A stretch of 64,000 nucleotides of DNA. Origin: Hybos culiciformis. Lineage: Eukaryota > Arthropoda > Insecta > Diptera > Hybotidae. Each line of letters opens with the position of its first letter. Position 1 is the stretch's first letter. The position numbers were made by a program, and so were the translations under genes. This document shows positions 1 to 11,892 of this stretch, piece by piece. The DNA lies in contig CAXFZM010000548.1 in NCBI GenBank assembly GCA_964007475.1, positions 62,001 through 126,000 on the forward strand. Reading direction: 5' to 3'. A model generated the notes under the pieces. The model saw only the letters and a program-made list of their open reading frames with translations, did no database searches and had not been told where the DNA came from.

Positions 1-1813
1 GAAAAAGTGAGAAAAATAATTTTTTTTACAACTCTAAAATTTAAAATTGAACATTAACTTTTTTTAATTAAAAGATTACATTAAACATTTTAAAATTCAA
101 AAAAAAAAATATAGTAATAATTAAAGAAATTCAAAAAAAATAATAATAATTAAAGAAATATAATATTTTGAAAAGAACACAGAAAAAAAAAACTTAAAAA
201 AAAAAAAGTTAAACAAAATAAAGAAAGTTTGATAAAGAAAACTTAAAAAAAAATTTTTTTTTCCAAAATTCAACATCACCATCATTCAACAAACAACAAA
301 GGAGAGCATCTAGATTCTATATCAACATCAGCATCGTATCCAGATATTGATTGCAACAGGGAAGTAAATTGCGTCAAGTAGTGAGTAGTTTTTTGTTTTT
401 TGTACGTCATTATTTTAATTCGCCTCAATTAAACAACGATTTGCAATATAATCGATAATCTATTTCGAAAAAATAATAATTTTTAAACATTTTTTTAAAA
501 AATAAAAATTTTTCTTGTAAATGAATATCGTAAATGATGAGATATAAATTTTGATAACAATAAAATCAAAATACTATTATACATATAAAATGAAAAAATA
601 ACATTGTACAATTTAAAAAAAAAATAAAAATTTTTATGGAATAAGTTTTTTCCAAAATACGTTTAATATTTAAAAATAATAGATTTGGTTGTTTTCCAAT
701 TCATAAAATTTGATAATTGATCATTACAAAAAAAAAAAAAAACTACCAAATGTTTTGTTTGAAAAAAAATCCTTTGTTAAATAAATTATAGTTGTTCATA
801 ATATTAAAAAAAAAAAAAAATTTGGAATTGTTGCTTTATTTTTCTATGAAAAAATTTGAAATATTATTAAATCAAAAGAAAATAAAATTTTGATAAAAAA
901 AAAAAGAGGAGAATTAATTACATCTATATTTTGATTCACAATTTCATAACAGTATACTAGTAAATAGTTACATTTTATTTGCAGCGAATTTTTAGGTGGC
1001 GAAAGCCTCGCCCCATGCGCATTGCAAAATTTTTTTTTGGGCAATATTTAAATTTTTGTATCGTTTTTTTCAGCAAATTATTAATTGGCGAAAGCCTCGC
1101 CCCATGCGCATCGCAAAATTTTTTTTGGAAATATTTAAATTTTTTTTAAAGAAAATACTTTCATCCAAAGCGTAATTTTTTTGGGAATTGACAAAATCAT
1201 AAATGTTTTTTTTACAAAATAATTGTAAAAGTAAAATTTGAAAGAAAATATTCGTATACATTATTTGAGAAAATCGATTTCGTTTTTCATTTCTCAATAT
1301 TTTGAAAAATTGAATTATTATTTTATAATCGTTAAATAATTTTATTAAGATCAAAATTATTGTACAATTTTAGCTCTTTTTAAAATAAATTTCAGCTACG
1401 GAATTATTAAGGTGGCGACAGGCCTCGCCCTAAATTTATGGCCAATTTTTTTTTGAAAATTTTTAACTAAAAAAAAAAAAAAAAAAAACAGGAAAAAATA
1501 GGAATAAAATTTTTTCATAGATCAAGGTCAATGACAATAACACATAATTGTTAGTATATTTTTGCTAAAGAAAAAAAACAATTTTTTATATAGTCTGCAA
1601 AACGTATGTGGCAGTGAGAATGAATATTATAAGAAAAGAATAAAATAGGTTAATTGTTGTTTTGAAAATACGAATTTTTTTTTCATATATACACGTCTAG
1701 GTAACAATAGTTTCATTTTAAAATTTCTTTGAAAATTTCATTAATAAATCCTTTTAAAAGTATCCTTTTAAAAGTACCTCACTCTGAGTATCATTTAATG
1801 TCATTTAGTTTAG
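1..1813 (+). other. Untranslated leader of the 412-like gypsy element
   Basis: Very AT-rich DNA with long A and T runs and no credible coding frame, directly upstream of the gag remnant. The only organised structure is three copies of a GGCGA-loop-TCGCC hairpin (own entry). No direct repeat of this stretch was seen downstream of the element's integrase, so a 5' LTR, if it survives, lies outside the window or is too diverged to see. Assignment to the leader rests on position only. Confidence 0.4.
985..1432 (+). repeat. Three leader repeats, each with a GGCGA/TCGCC hairpin
   Basis: Three copies of a motif sit at about 997-1022, 1086-1111 and 1413-1430. The first two share TGGCGAAAGCCTCGCCCC; the third reads TGGCGACAGGCCTCGCCC. 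Each can fold into a 5-bp stem GGCGA/TCGCC with a 5-6 nt loop, and each is preceded by a pyrimidine tract plus CAG (TTTGCAG, TTTTTTCAG, ATTTCAG) and an AATT-rich stretch. A TGG start after the LTR is also how a tRNA primer-binding site begins, so one copy could derive from a PBS; no LTR boundary supports this. Confidence 0.55.
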
Positions 1814-2962
1814 GTTACAAAAATTTTATCAAAGCTCACAAAGATACATTTGACAAAAGTTTCTAAACCTCCAAGTGGGCAAACAAGGGAAAAACACCTT
1901 AGAATTTTAGTTGAAGAATACAATAGTATTCTTGCCATATTGCGTGAGTTTGAGAAAAACTTCCCAGGAAATAAGAATAATTTAACCTTTTATGAACGCT
2001 TAAACGCGAAAATATTTAAAGTTTCCATTTATTAAAGGTACCGTTTAATCGTGAATTAAAATCTTTTAAAGCAATAATAGATATAAACTTTGAGGAGGAA
2101 GATAACGCATCAGTAAATAGTTCTGAAACAATTACTGAAGAGGATAAACATTTAGACTTATCGGATATATTTGAAACTGAAAAAAAAGCGTGAAGATAAC
2201 AATAATAGTAATACAGAATATTACGACGACGCACAGTCCCAAAACTCACACGGTACAGATTCTGAAGACGAGAAAACTGAAAACGACGACGCACAGTCCC
2301 AAAGCTCTCAAATTTCAGATACAGAAGAGGTAAAACCCGAAAATTTAACTATGGCAAACCCAGAAAGAGAATTTTGCACATACGCGGTACAGGTCATTCC
2401 GAAATTTGACGGCGCGGCGGAAAGCTTGACAGCTTTTATAGACGCGATAGAATTGGTAAATAGACAGGTCGGAGAACACAGACAGGCTTTAATCGCGATA
2501 ATAAAAACAAAGTTGCAAGGGACAGCGCGAAACTTTATTACAAACGAGGATACGGTCCCAGCGATCATAAATGCGCTGCGATTAAAAATCAAGCATGAGT
2601 CGACGGATGTTATTATGGCGAAAATTTTTAATACAAAACAAAATTCAAAAACAGCAAATGCGTATGCCACAGAAATTGAGACATTAACAAAACAACTAGA
2701 GAACGCACATATTATGGAGGGGATAAATCCCACCAACGCGTCGATTCTCGCAACAAAAACGGCTCGGCAATCTTTTATTCAGAATGCGTCTAGCGAGAGA
2801 CTTAGACTTTTAATGGAGGCCACTCCACCCGAAAACCTCAACGAAATTACTGCAAGATTTTTGAGCGCAAGTGCGCAACAACCAGCACAAAATAACGTAT
2901 TGTACTATAGACAAAACAGGGCAGGCAACAATAGATATCAAAACAACAACAGACAATATTAG
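1814..2962 (+). pseudogene. gag: Gag remnant, 412/mdg1-type gypsy element (N-terminal part)
   Basis: Gag is the structural protein that packages the element's RNA. No ATG opens the frame: it is open from about 1814. It leaves this frame near 2030 (stop at 2033), continues one frame over through an acidic stretch to a stop at 2191, and returns to the first frame across a run of eight A at 2180-2187. The last part (2171-2962) has an acidic Ser/Glu/Asp segment with an internally repeated DDAQSQ motif, then a helical core beginning near AVQVIPKFDG that resembles the capsid of this clade, then an Asn/Arg/Gln-rich tail. The tail is cut exactly where a hAT MITE begins at 2960. The frame changes and the insertion make it non-functional. 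Clade assignment relies mainly on the linked pol. Confidence 0.75.
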
Positions 2963-3974
2963 GGATTGCAAAAAAAGCAAAAAAAACCAATACCGGTATT
3001 TCGGTATTGAGCTTTACTGATACCGGGATCCCGGTTTTAATACCGGTATTCCAAAAAATAATATTTCTCAAAATAAAAAATGCCATTAATAATTATTATA
3101 AAAATGAAACAAAAATTATTTAATTAATAAAAAACATATGCTTATGCTAATTGCAACCTCCAATAATTTAATAAAAATACTTTCACACTAAATCAGCAGA
3201 ATTGTTAAAATATTTAAGTAAATAAAAATGGAACTACACACAACAAACTAATAAGAGCCCTCAATGCGGAAAATGGGTCTTGGTTTTGCTTTGATTCTAG
3301 AGTTAATACAATCTCGACTGAAGTGATTTTTTGATATGTTAGAGAGTATATAATTGGCTCCAAGGTAGGGGAGGCGGATTTTTTAAATTTTGAGTTTTTT
3401 AGCCCAAATGAGCTTTTAAAACACTGGAACATATTTGCTTGGATTCTGAAGTAAAGGAAAAGGATAATAAAAAATCTCAAACGCAGAAATAAAGCTAAAA
3501 TACCACTTTCCAGAGCTGGTGACGTGTAATTTTGAATTTCTCTAAAAAATTTTTAATTAATTTCATTTATTTCTAATAAATTTTTAATTTTTTTGATAAA
3601 TTACAGTTTCTGCACAGAAATAAAATTCAAATATAGTTTTGTGATTTTCTGGGAAAGGTGTTTTTCGTACAATATTTGTCGCATTTTTCACGGCTGTTTA
3701 TTTTCTGTAAAATAAAACAAAAAAAAACTGCAAAAATAGAAAACAGAATTTCACGTCTCTTAAAACTTTTATTTTTTTAGCAACCGCACTTGTTTGTAAA
3801 TATAAAAAACAATCTACTAAAAATATCAAAAAATATTGAATAATAAATCCTTAGAAAAAAATTTAAATACCGAATACCGGTTTTGACAAATATAATACCG
3901 GTATTGATTTTCATTGGTTTTTTTCCGAAATACCGGGATCCCGGTATCCCGGGATCCCGGTATTGCGATCCCTA
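2960..3974. mobile_element. hAT-type MITE with 8-bp target duplication, inside gag
   Basis: The 1015-bp element has inverted ends TAGGGATTGCAA and TAGGGATCGCAA. It is flanked by a perfect 8-bp duplication GACAATAT (2952-2959 and 3975-3982), the length made by hAT transposases. Both subterminal regions are crowded with short palindromes built on CCGG and GGATCC (CCGGGATCCCGG, ATACCGGTATT), while the middle is ordinary AT-rich DNA. No transposase coding was seen, so it is probably non-autonomous. It interrupts the Asn-rich gag tail, which resumes at 3983. Confidence 0.85.
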
Positions 3975-3982
3975 GACAATAT

Positions 3983-4147
3983 AGACCTAATAATAACAAC
4001 AACTTTAGAAATTTTAATTTTAATAATAATATAAATTATAATAATAATTACAGAAATAATAGATTCAATAATAACCCCAAGAAACAAAATAGCTTTGTAA
4101 GGGATTTCGAAGTCATTACTAGAATGATTATTCATTCTAATAGATGA
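3983..4147 (+). pseudogene. gag: Gag remnant, Asn-rich tail after the hAT MITE
   Basis: Directly after the second copy of the hAT target duplication the frame resumes as an Asn/Arg/Phe-rich tail (repeated NNNN, RNNR and FNNN motifs), ending RMIIHSNR and a stop near 4147. This is the continuation of the gag tail at 2962. A second, separate Asn-rich tail at 6470-6776 precedes pol, so part of gag has been duplicated or another copy is fused here. Low-complexity Asn/Arg tails are common nucleic-acid-binding ends in this clade (family knowledge). Confidence 0.6.
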
Positions 4148-4862
4148 CTTGTTAATGTTGCAAAAGCACTTACAACCCCAAAAAAGGCGAAAATTACTAG
4201 ACTAAATTGGATGAATAAGAAGGTAGAAATGGTAATGTAAGGGGTTCTTAAGAGACTCAAAAGGCTTTACTAAGCCGAATTGCCGCTGGTATAACAGATT
4301 TTTTTTCTGTATACTATGTTTTTGTATGTGGTGGACATGTTTGCATATTTTAACACCAATAATAAAATAAAATAGGATCAAATGTATGCGTATATAATTT
4401 ATATAAAATGTGTATAAAGCAAAAAGAATAATAATAATAAAACGTTTATGAGTGTTAATATTTGCAAATAATTTTATCATGTTATTTTGCATAATATGGC
4501 AAATACATTTTTTTAGAATAACAATAATTATTGTAATATAATAATAAATATTACAATATTATAAAAGGTGTAAAATGAATTTTCCTTTGTAAAACTAAGA
4601 TCATTGTATTTGTGCGTAAAGTGCAGTTCAAAATTAATGAGCGCTTCTAAAAAAAATTTAAATAAAAAATATTTTCCTGAAATAAAATTAAATTTCCATA
4701 CAAAAATTTATCATTTAAATTTTTTAATGGAGGACATAGGAATAATTTTATTGAAAATTTAGTTCCCGAAGATAATTTTTTTTGTCCTGTATTCTTTTGA
4801 TTTAAAAATAGTCATCGTACAATGCTGTAAAATGAAAAATAAAAAATATGTAAAATCAAAGA
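4148..4862. other. AT-rich stretch with no recognised feature
   Basis: Between the first gag tail and the foldback block. It contains AT-rich DNA with short TAA/ATA runs around 4500-4560. No open frame of convincing composition and no inverted or direct repeats with clean borders were seen. Confidence 0.3.
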
Positions 4863-5700
4863 AAAGGGGGATGGACATTTTTCCGAGGGACATTTGTCCG
4901 CGATTTTTTAATGCGCGGCTGAATTACCTTTTTCAAAATGGTATATTTGTACGCGATTCTTTCGGGAAGGGTATTTTTAGTCTACTGCTCCCTATTTTTT
5001 TAATTAACGAGAAACCCCCTAGAGTTGTTTTCATGTTATAAATCGCGGACGGGGGTTGGACATTTGTACGCGGGACATTTGTCCGCGATTTATTTTGTAT
5101 GACATTTTTCTGTGATTCGAAATGACTTTTGTCCGCCGCGGACAAATGTCATTTGGCAAAATGTCATTTGTCCACGATAAAAATTAATCGCGGACAAATG
5201 GGATTTTGCAAAATGACATTTGTCCGCTAAATATCTGAAAAATCAATCGCGGACAAATTACATTTTGCAAAATGAAATTTGTCCGCTAAAGTTTGAAAAT
5301 TCAATCGCGGACAAATGTCATTTTGCAAAATGTCATTTGTCCGCTCATTTTGAGACATTTGTCCGCAGCGGACAAATGTCATTTTAAGATCGTGGACAAA
5401 TGTCATTTTGTAAAATGACATTTGTCCGCGAAGTTTTCATTACAAATTTCATCGCGGACAAATGTCACGGTGCCATCGCGGACCAAGAACTCGTGCCCTG
5501 GGGTAGGGGGTTTCTCCTTTAAACAAAAATTAGGGCGCAGTAGAAGGAAAAATGCCGTGGGGCACGAGTTCTTTGGAGTTTTTATGTTATAAATCGCAAA
5601 ATGTTACTTGTCCGTGCACAAAAAAATCGGGGACAAATGTCATTTTGCAAAATGTTGTTAATCCGCCCACAAAAAATCGCGGACAAATGTCCATGTTCCA
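4863..5700. mobile_element. Foldback block of GGACAAATGTC palindromes
   Basis: Over about 840 bp the words GCGGACAAATGTCATTT and their reverse complements alternate many times, giving nested palindromes such as CAAATGTCATTTTGCAAAAT. The outer ends are inverted (ATGGACATTTTTCC at the left; GGACAAATGTCCAT at the right). Inside lies a second pair of inverted arms (about 4970-5030 and 5500-5560) around CTACTGC-CCCTA and GAGAAACCCCCTA. The architecture resembles foldback (FB-like) elements. No transposase and no clear target duplication were seen. Confidence 0.6.
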
Positions 5701-5984
5701 ACATTAGCTCAGTTATTTAACTTATTTTAGCATCTAGTAACTAGTTTTATGAAATTTGTATTATGCAATAAATTGTTTATTCATGTTTTATATTCTTTTA
5801 AATTGCAGGATAAAGAAAAAAAAATTAAAAAAATTTTCAATTTTTTATGTTACATTTAATATTAAAATTAAAACTATTCTACGAAGCTCGTTATTTTCTA
5901 CTACTGCAGTTAGCCACAAAAGAATCAATGTAAACATGCGCACACTTTTTTTGTTTTGTGGTGTGATACATGTGTATAGTTCTA
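5701..5984. other. AT-rich spacer with no recognised feature
   Basis: Runs from the end of the foldback block to the degenerate tandem repeat. No supported gene or repeat was seen. Confidence 0.3.
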
Positions 5985-6275
5985 ATAGTACCCTTTTCGA
6001 ACCTTTAACAAAGCAACAGATTCTTATGTAACAAACCGATACAAACATAAAAACACATCCTGACTCACAAACCAACATATACTAGTAATATCCTAAAATT
6101 ATGCATTTAATAATCCAAATACATACATATAGCATTAATAGTGTACTTTTTTGAACCTCTAACAAAGCTAAATGTTCTTATTTATTAAACCAACACAAAC
6201 AAACAAACACATCCCAGCTCACAAACCAACACATATACTGGTAATATCTTAAATTTATGATTTTAATAATCCAAG
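5985..6275. repeat. Two degenerate tandem units of about 150 bp
   Basis: The stretch from AACCTTTAACAAAGCAACAG through ACACATCC, CTCACAAACCAACA and TAATAATCCAA near 5999-6118 recurs at about 6154-6273 with scattered substitutions. Shared landmarks are the AACAAAGC, ACAAACCAACA and GGTAATAT/AGTAATAT words in the same order. Function unknown. Confidence 0.55.
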
Positions 6276-6469
6276 TTGATGTTTAATGCTATACGTTATT
6301 ATAACATCATTAATTTCGACATTTAATAAGCAAAACTTGTTTGATAAAAATTCTAGTAAGGATCTAATAGTGGCAGAAAAAGATCCTTCTTTGACCGAAC
6401 CCACTATTATTCCATTATAAAGTTATTTAGGACGTATAACAAAAAAACTGAGACTAAAATGTTACTTGG

Positions 6470-6776
6470 GACGACTACGATGATAATAACAGACGCCCAA
6501 ATAATTTCAGAAATAACAACAATTTTGCTAACTACAGACCCAATAACAATTTCGACAATAACAAACCTAATAACAATATCAATAACAATAATAATTTTAA
6601 TAACAATAATAGACAAAATTATAATAACACACCGAACCATAGAAACAATAGGCAAAATCAACCAAATAACAGAAACGTGCGTAATATGATTTTGCAAGAT
6701 CGACCCGAGCAGGGAAACTACAACGGCCCCCTATTACAACAAGGGGGGACCAGGACGAATAAACAAACAGAAAAAT
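6470..6776 (+). pseudogene. gag: Asn-rich gag tail preceding pol
   Basis: This frame is open for about 100 residues that are mostly Asn with Arg, Gln, Tyr and Phe, then MILQDRPEQGNYNGPLLQQG, and stops at 6774-6776. It resembles the tail at 3983-4147, and its position just before protease fits the gag end of this element. The pol frame is already open upstream of this stop (from about 6729), so gag and pol overlap in different frames, as is usual for gypsy elements that express pol by frameshifting. The phase difference here is +1; later indels could have altered it. No start codon or capsid core is attached. Confidence 0.55.
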
Positions 6777-8525
6777 AAACAAATTAACAACGTTCCCGAA
6801 GTACCCCAAAATAATGTTTTTAAGATGAATTTAAATCTGACTAATTTTTTTAAGCTAAAAACTGAAATGAGCGGTGTTTTTAACACCTACTTAGTAGACA
6901 CAGGAGCGGATATTTCCGTATTTAAGTCGGACAAGCTTCTTAAAACAGCTAAAATAAATAGTAGTAAAGTATCCACGATAAGCGGAATAGGGGGGAATTC
7001 GATAAAGACCCAGGGAACTGTAGATACAGATATAATTTGCAAAGGGGCTGATTTTCACATTCATATTGCACATCAGTTTGAAATAGTCGATCCAAGTTTT
7101 CCTATACCTACGGATGGTGTAATAGGGATGGACTTTCTAAAAAAATATAATTGTTTATTAGATTTTAACAAAAATACTGACCAACTAATTCTTAGACCTG
7201 ACGATTACCATGAAGATTTGTCATTTATCCTTCAAGACTCACTAGCTTCAAACTTTTTATCTCTACCCGCAAGAGCAGAGGTTCTTCGTAAAATTTTCAT
7301 AACCAACATAAACAATGACGAAAACGTAATTGTAATCCCAAATCAGGAGATAGCTCCAGGGGTATTTATACCCAATGCCTTAATTTCTAAATCTTCCCCA
7401 TACATATACATTTTAAACACAAATCCTAACAATATCTTTTTGGAAAATCCCCAAATAAAAACTGAAAATTTTTCAGACTATGATATCCATAGATCTACAG
7501 GTTCTAAACGAACACGTAAGGCAGACATTTTAGACAAATTGTCCAAAAACTTTCCAAATTTTATAAAAGACAAACTGACAAATCTATGTACTGAATATAT
7601 CGACTTTTTTTCACCCGAAACAGAGAAAATTACCTTCAATAATTTCTATCAGCAAAAACTCCGTCTTAACGACGAAACGCCGGTTTACATCAAAAATTAC
7701 CGTGCACCCCATACTCATAAGGAAATAATAATTAAAGAAGTTGAAAAACTTCTGGAACATGACATTATTGAGCCTTCCGCTTCGGAATATAATAGCCCAG
7801 TGCTATTGGTTCCTAAAAAATCATTATCTGGCGGCAAAGACAAACGCTGGAGATTGGTAATAGACTTCCGGCAAGTTAACAAAAAGTTAATTGCCGATAA
7901 ATATCCCTTGCCTAGAATTGATGACAGAGCCAAATATTTTTCAAGTTTGGACCTTACACAAGGTTTTCTTCAAGTAGAACTCGACGAAAATTCACGGGAC
8001 ATAACTTCTTTTTCCACCGAAAACGGCTCTTTTCGGTTCAAACGTCTTCCTTTCGGCCTTAAAGTAGCCTCAAATTCATTTCAGAGAATGATGTCCATGG
8101 CTTTTTCAGGCTTAACACCCTCGAAAGCTTTCCTATATATGGATGATCTGATTATAATCGGATGTTCTGAAAATCATATGCTAAAAAATCTTGAAGAAGT
8201 TTTCTCTATTTGTCGAGATGTGAATCTCAAACTTCATCCAGACAAATGTCGATTTTTTCAACATGACGTTACTTTCTTAGGACATAAATGCACAGACCAC
8301 GGAATACTACCTGACAGCTCAAAATTTGACAAAATTGTAAACTGTCCTAGACCGCACGACGCTGATTCAGCAAGAAGATTTGTGGATTTCGTAAACTATT
8401 ATAGACGCTTCGTTCCAAAATTCGCAGAATATTCATATCACCTCACTTGGTTAACACGGAAAAACGTTACCTTTTTATGGACGGATTTATGCGAAAGAAG
8501 GTGGCGGCTTTCAGTTACCTATTGA
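6729..8525 (+). pseudogene. pol: Pol copy 1: protease and reverse transcriptase, 412/mdg1-type
   Basis: Coding runs from the gag overlap; the first ATG is at 6825. The aspartic protease is at the N terminus, with active site VDTGADIS (DTG at residues 25-27 from that ATG) and a later VIGMDFL motif. A linker follows, then reverse transcriptase with RLVIDFRQVNKK, LDLTQGFLQVEL, FKRLPFGLK and the catalytic YMDD at residues 438-441 (8136-8147). Together these cut the polyprotein and copy element RNA to DNA. The RT keeps its catalytic aspartates. The frame then runs into an internal deletion at about 8495, relative to the third copy, which removes the start of RNase H and ends the protein at 8525. 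This is the first of three tandem RT copies; only this one carries the protease. Confidence 0.88.
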
Positions 8526-8595
8526 ACAAAATAAATCCGTTATTGAGCAAGAGCTTGCCGCAATTCATTGGGCAATAAATTTTTTCAAGCCATCC

Positions 8596-8793
8596 GTGTA
8601 TGGAAAACACTTCTTAGTTAAAACCGATCATAGACCTCTTTCATATTTATTCTCCATGAAAAAACCATCTTCTAAATTAACTCGTATGCGATTGGACCTC
8701 GAAGAGTTTGACTTTGAGATTGAATACATTAAAGGTAAAGAGAATAACGGAGCTGACGCTTTATCTAGGATATTGCCCATCAGTTTGAAATAG
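8596..8793 (+). pseudogene. pol: RNase H end, pol copy 1
   Basis: After the deletions that end copy 1, the frame recovers as the C-terminal half of gypsy RNase [17 protein letters not shown], then [19 protein letters not shown] and GADALSRI, which carry the TDH and D-A-L-S motifs of that fold. The N-terminal catalytic portion is missing. It ends with residues read from the duplicated protease-region DNA (junction at 8771), a product of the tandem duplication. Confidence 0.8.
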
Positions 8794-10197
8794 TCGATCC
8801 AAGTTTTCCTATACCTACCTAATTGTTTATTAGATTTTAACAAAAATACTGACCAACTAATTCTTAGACCTGACGATTACCATGAAGATTTGTCATTTAT
8901 CCTACAAGACTAACTAACTCCAAACTTTTTATCTTTACCCGCAAGAGCAGAGGATCTTCGTAAAATTTTCATAGCCAACATAAACAATGACGAAAACGAA
9001 ATTGTAATCCCAAATCAGGAGATAGCTCCAGGGGTATTTATACCCAATGCCTTAATTTCTAAATCTTCCCCATACATATACATTTTAAACACAAATCCTA
9101 ACAATATCTTTTTGGAAAATCCCCAAATAAAAACTGAAAATTTTTCAGACTATGATATCCATAGATCTACAGGTTCTAAACGAACACGTAAGGCAGACAT
9201 TTTAGACAAATTGTCCAAAAACTTTCCAAATTTTATAAAAGACAAACTGACAAATGTATGTACTGAATATATCGACTTTTTTTCACCCGAAACAGAGAAA
9301 ATTACCTTCAATAATTTCTATCAGCAAAAACTCCGTCTTAACGACGAAACGCCGGTTCACATCAAAAATTACCGTGTACCCCATACTCATAAGGAAATAA
9401 TAATTAAAGAAGTTGAAAAACTTCTGGAACATGACATTATTGAGCCTTCCGCTTCGGAATATAATAGCCCAGTGCTATTGGTTCCTAAAAAATCATTATC
9501 TGGCGGCAAAGACAAACGCTGGAGATTGGTAATAGACTTCCGGCAAGTTAACAAAAAGTTAATTGCCGATAAATATCCCTTGCCTAGAATTGATGACAGA
9601 GCCAAATATTTTTTAAATTTGGACCCTACACAAGGTTTTCTTCAAGTAGAACTCGACGAAAATTCACGGGACATAACTTCTTTTTCCACCGAAAACGGCT
9701 CTTTTCGGTTCAAACGTCTTCCTTTCGGCCTTAAAGTAGCCCCAAATTCATTTCAGAGAATGATGTCCATGGCTTTTTCAGGCTTAACACACTCGAAAGC
9801 TTTGCTATATATGGATGATCTGTTTATAATCGGATGTTCTGAAAATCATATGCTAAAAAATCTTGAAGAAGTTTTCTCTATTTGTCGAGATGTGAATCTC
9901 AAACTTCATCCAGACAAATGTCGATTTTTTCAACATGACGTTACTTTCTTAGGACATAAATGCACAGACCACGGAATACTACCTGACAGCTCAAAATTTG
10001 ACAAAATTGTAAACTGTCCTAGACCGCACGACGTTGATTCAGCAAGAAGATTTGTGGATTTCGTAAACTATTATAGACGCTTCGTTCCAAAATTCGCAGA
10101 ATATTCATATCACCTCACTTGGTTAACACGGAAAAACGTTACCTTTTTATGGACGGATTTATGCGAAAGAAGGTGGCGGCTTTCAGTTACCTATTGA
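8771..10197 (+). pseudogene. pol: Pol copy 2: reverse transcriptase without protease
   Basis: Second tandem copy. A deletion and a stop near its start leave the usable frame from about 9112. It contains the same RT motifs as copy 1, including RLVIDFRQVNKK and YMDD (9808-9819; residues 233-236 of the 361-aa frame), followed by FIIGC. It has small differences from copy 1 (for example LNLDPTQGFLQ, HSKALLYMDD). It ends at the same RNase H deletion as copy 1, at 10197. It has no protease and no normal start, so it is a duplicated fragment rather than a gene. Confidence 0.85.
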
Positions 10198-10267
10198 ACA
10201 AAATAAATCCGTTATTGATCAAGAGCTTGCCGCAATTCATTGGGCAATAAATTTTTTCAAGCCATCC

Positions 10268-10465
10268 GTGTATGGAAAACACTTCTTAGTTAAAACAGAT
10301 CATAGACCTCTTTCATATTTATTCTCCATGAAAAATCCATCTTCTAAATTAACTCGTATGCGATTGGACCTCGAAGAGTTTGACTTTGAGATTGAATACA
10401 TTAAAGGTAAAGAGAATAACGGAGCTGACGCTTTATCTAGGATATTGCCCATCAGTTTGAAATAG
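10268..10465 (+). pseudogene. pol: RNase H end, pol copy 2
   Basis: Nearly identical to the fragment at 8596-8793 (one Lys-to-Asn change in the SMKNPSSKLTR stretch). It shows the [10 protein letters not shown] and GADALSRI motifs of the RNase H C-terminal half and again runs into duplicated upstream sequence at 10443. Confidence 0.8.
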
Positions 10466-10506
10466 TCGATCCAAGTTTTCCTATACCTACGGATGGTATA
10501 ATAGGG

Positions 10507-11892
10507 ATGGACTTTCTAAAAAAATATAATTGTTTATTAGATTTTAACAAAAATACTGACCAACTAATTCTTAGACCTGACGATTACCATGAAGATTTGT
10601 CATTTATCCTACAAGACTCACTAACTCCAAACTTTTTATCTTTACCCGCAAGAGCAGAGGATCTTCGTAAAATTTTCATAGCCAACATAAACAATGACGA
10701 AAACGAAATTGTAATCCCAAATCAGGAGATAGCTCCAGGGGTATTTATACCCAATGCCTTAATTTCTAAATCTTCCCCATACATATACATTTTAAACACA
10801 AATCCTAACAATATCTTTTTGGAAAATCCCCAAATAAAAACTGAAAATTTTTCAGACTATGATATCCATAGATCTACAGGTTCTAAACGAACACGTAAGG
10901 CAGACATTTTAGACAAATTGTCCAAAAACTTTCCAAATTTTATAAAAGACAAACTGACAAATCTATGTACTGAATATATCGACTTTTTTTCACCCGAAAC
11001 AGAGAAAATTACCTTGAATAATTTCTATCAGCAAAAACTCCGTCTTAACGACGAAACGCCGGTTTACATCAAAAATTACCGTGTACCCCATACTCATAAG
11101 GAAATAATAATTAAAGAAGTTGAAAAACTTCTGGAACATGACATTATTGAGCCTTCCGCTTCGGAATATAATAGCCCAGTGCTATTGATTACTAAAAAAT
11201 CATTATCTGGCGGCAAAGACAAACGCTGGAGATTGGTAATAGACTTCCGGCAAGTTAACAAAAAGTTAATTGCCGATAAATATCCCTTGCCTAGAATTGA
11301 TGACAGAGCCAAATATTTTTCAAGTTTGGACCCTACACAAGGTTTTCTTCAAGTAGAACTCGACGAAAATTCACGGGAAATAACTTCTTTTTCCAGCGAA
11401 AACGGCTCTTTTCGGTTCAAACGTCTTCCTTTCGGCCTTAAAGTAGCCCCAAATTCATTTCAGAGAATGATGTCCATGGCTTCTTCAGGCTTAACACCCT
11501 CGAAAGCTTTCCTATATATGGATGATCTGATTATAATCGGATGTTCTGAAAATCATATGCTAAAAAATCTTGAAGAAGTTTTCTCTATTTGTCGAGATGT
11601 GAATCTCAAACTTCATCCAGACAAATGTCGATTTTTTCAACATGACGTTACTTTCTTAGGACATAAATGCACAGACCACGGAATACTACCTGACAGCTCA
11701 AAATTTGACAAAATTGTAAACTGTCCTAGACCGCACGACGCTGATTCAGCAAGAAGATTTGTGGCTTTCGTAAACTATTATAGACGCTTCGTTCCAAAAT
11801 TCGCAGAATATTCATATCACCTCACTTGGTTAACACGGAAAAACGTTACCTTTTATGGACGGATTTATGCGAAAAATCCTTTCAATACTTAA
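10507..11892 (+). pseudogene. pol: Pol copy 3: protease end and reverse transcriptase
   Basis: Third tandem copy, starting in the GMDFLKKYNC part of protease and running through the full RT with RLVIDFRQVNKK, LDPTQGFLQVEL, FKRLPFGLKVAPNS and YMDD (11515-11526; residues 337-340). It lacks the RNase H deletions of copies 1 and 2, but a T is missing from the T run near 11850, so the frame shifts; the RNase H continues in another frame from about 11830. It is the copy that leads into the integrase and so represents the original 3' part of pol. Confidence 0.86.

Noticed and set aside
1070..1354. Frames in the leader (844-1354, - strand)
   Set aside because: Very Phe/Ile/Lys-rich translations of AT-rich DNA, without motifs or context.
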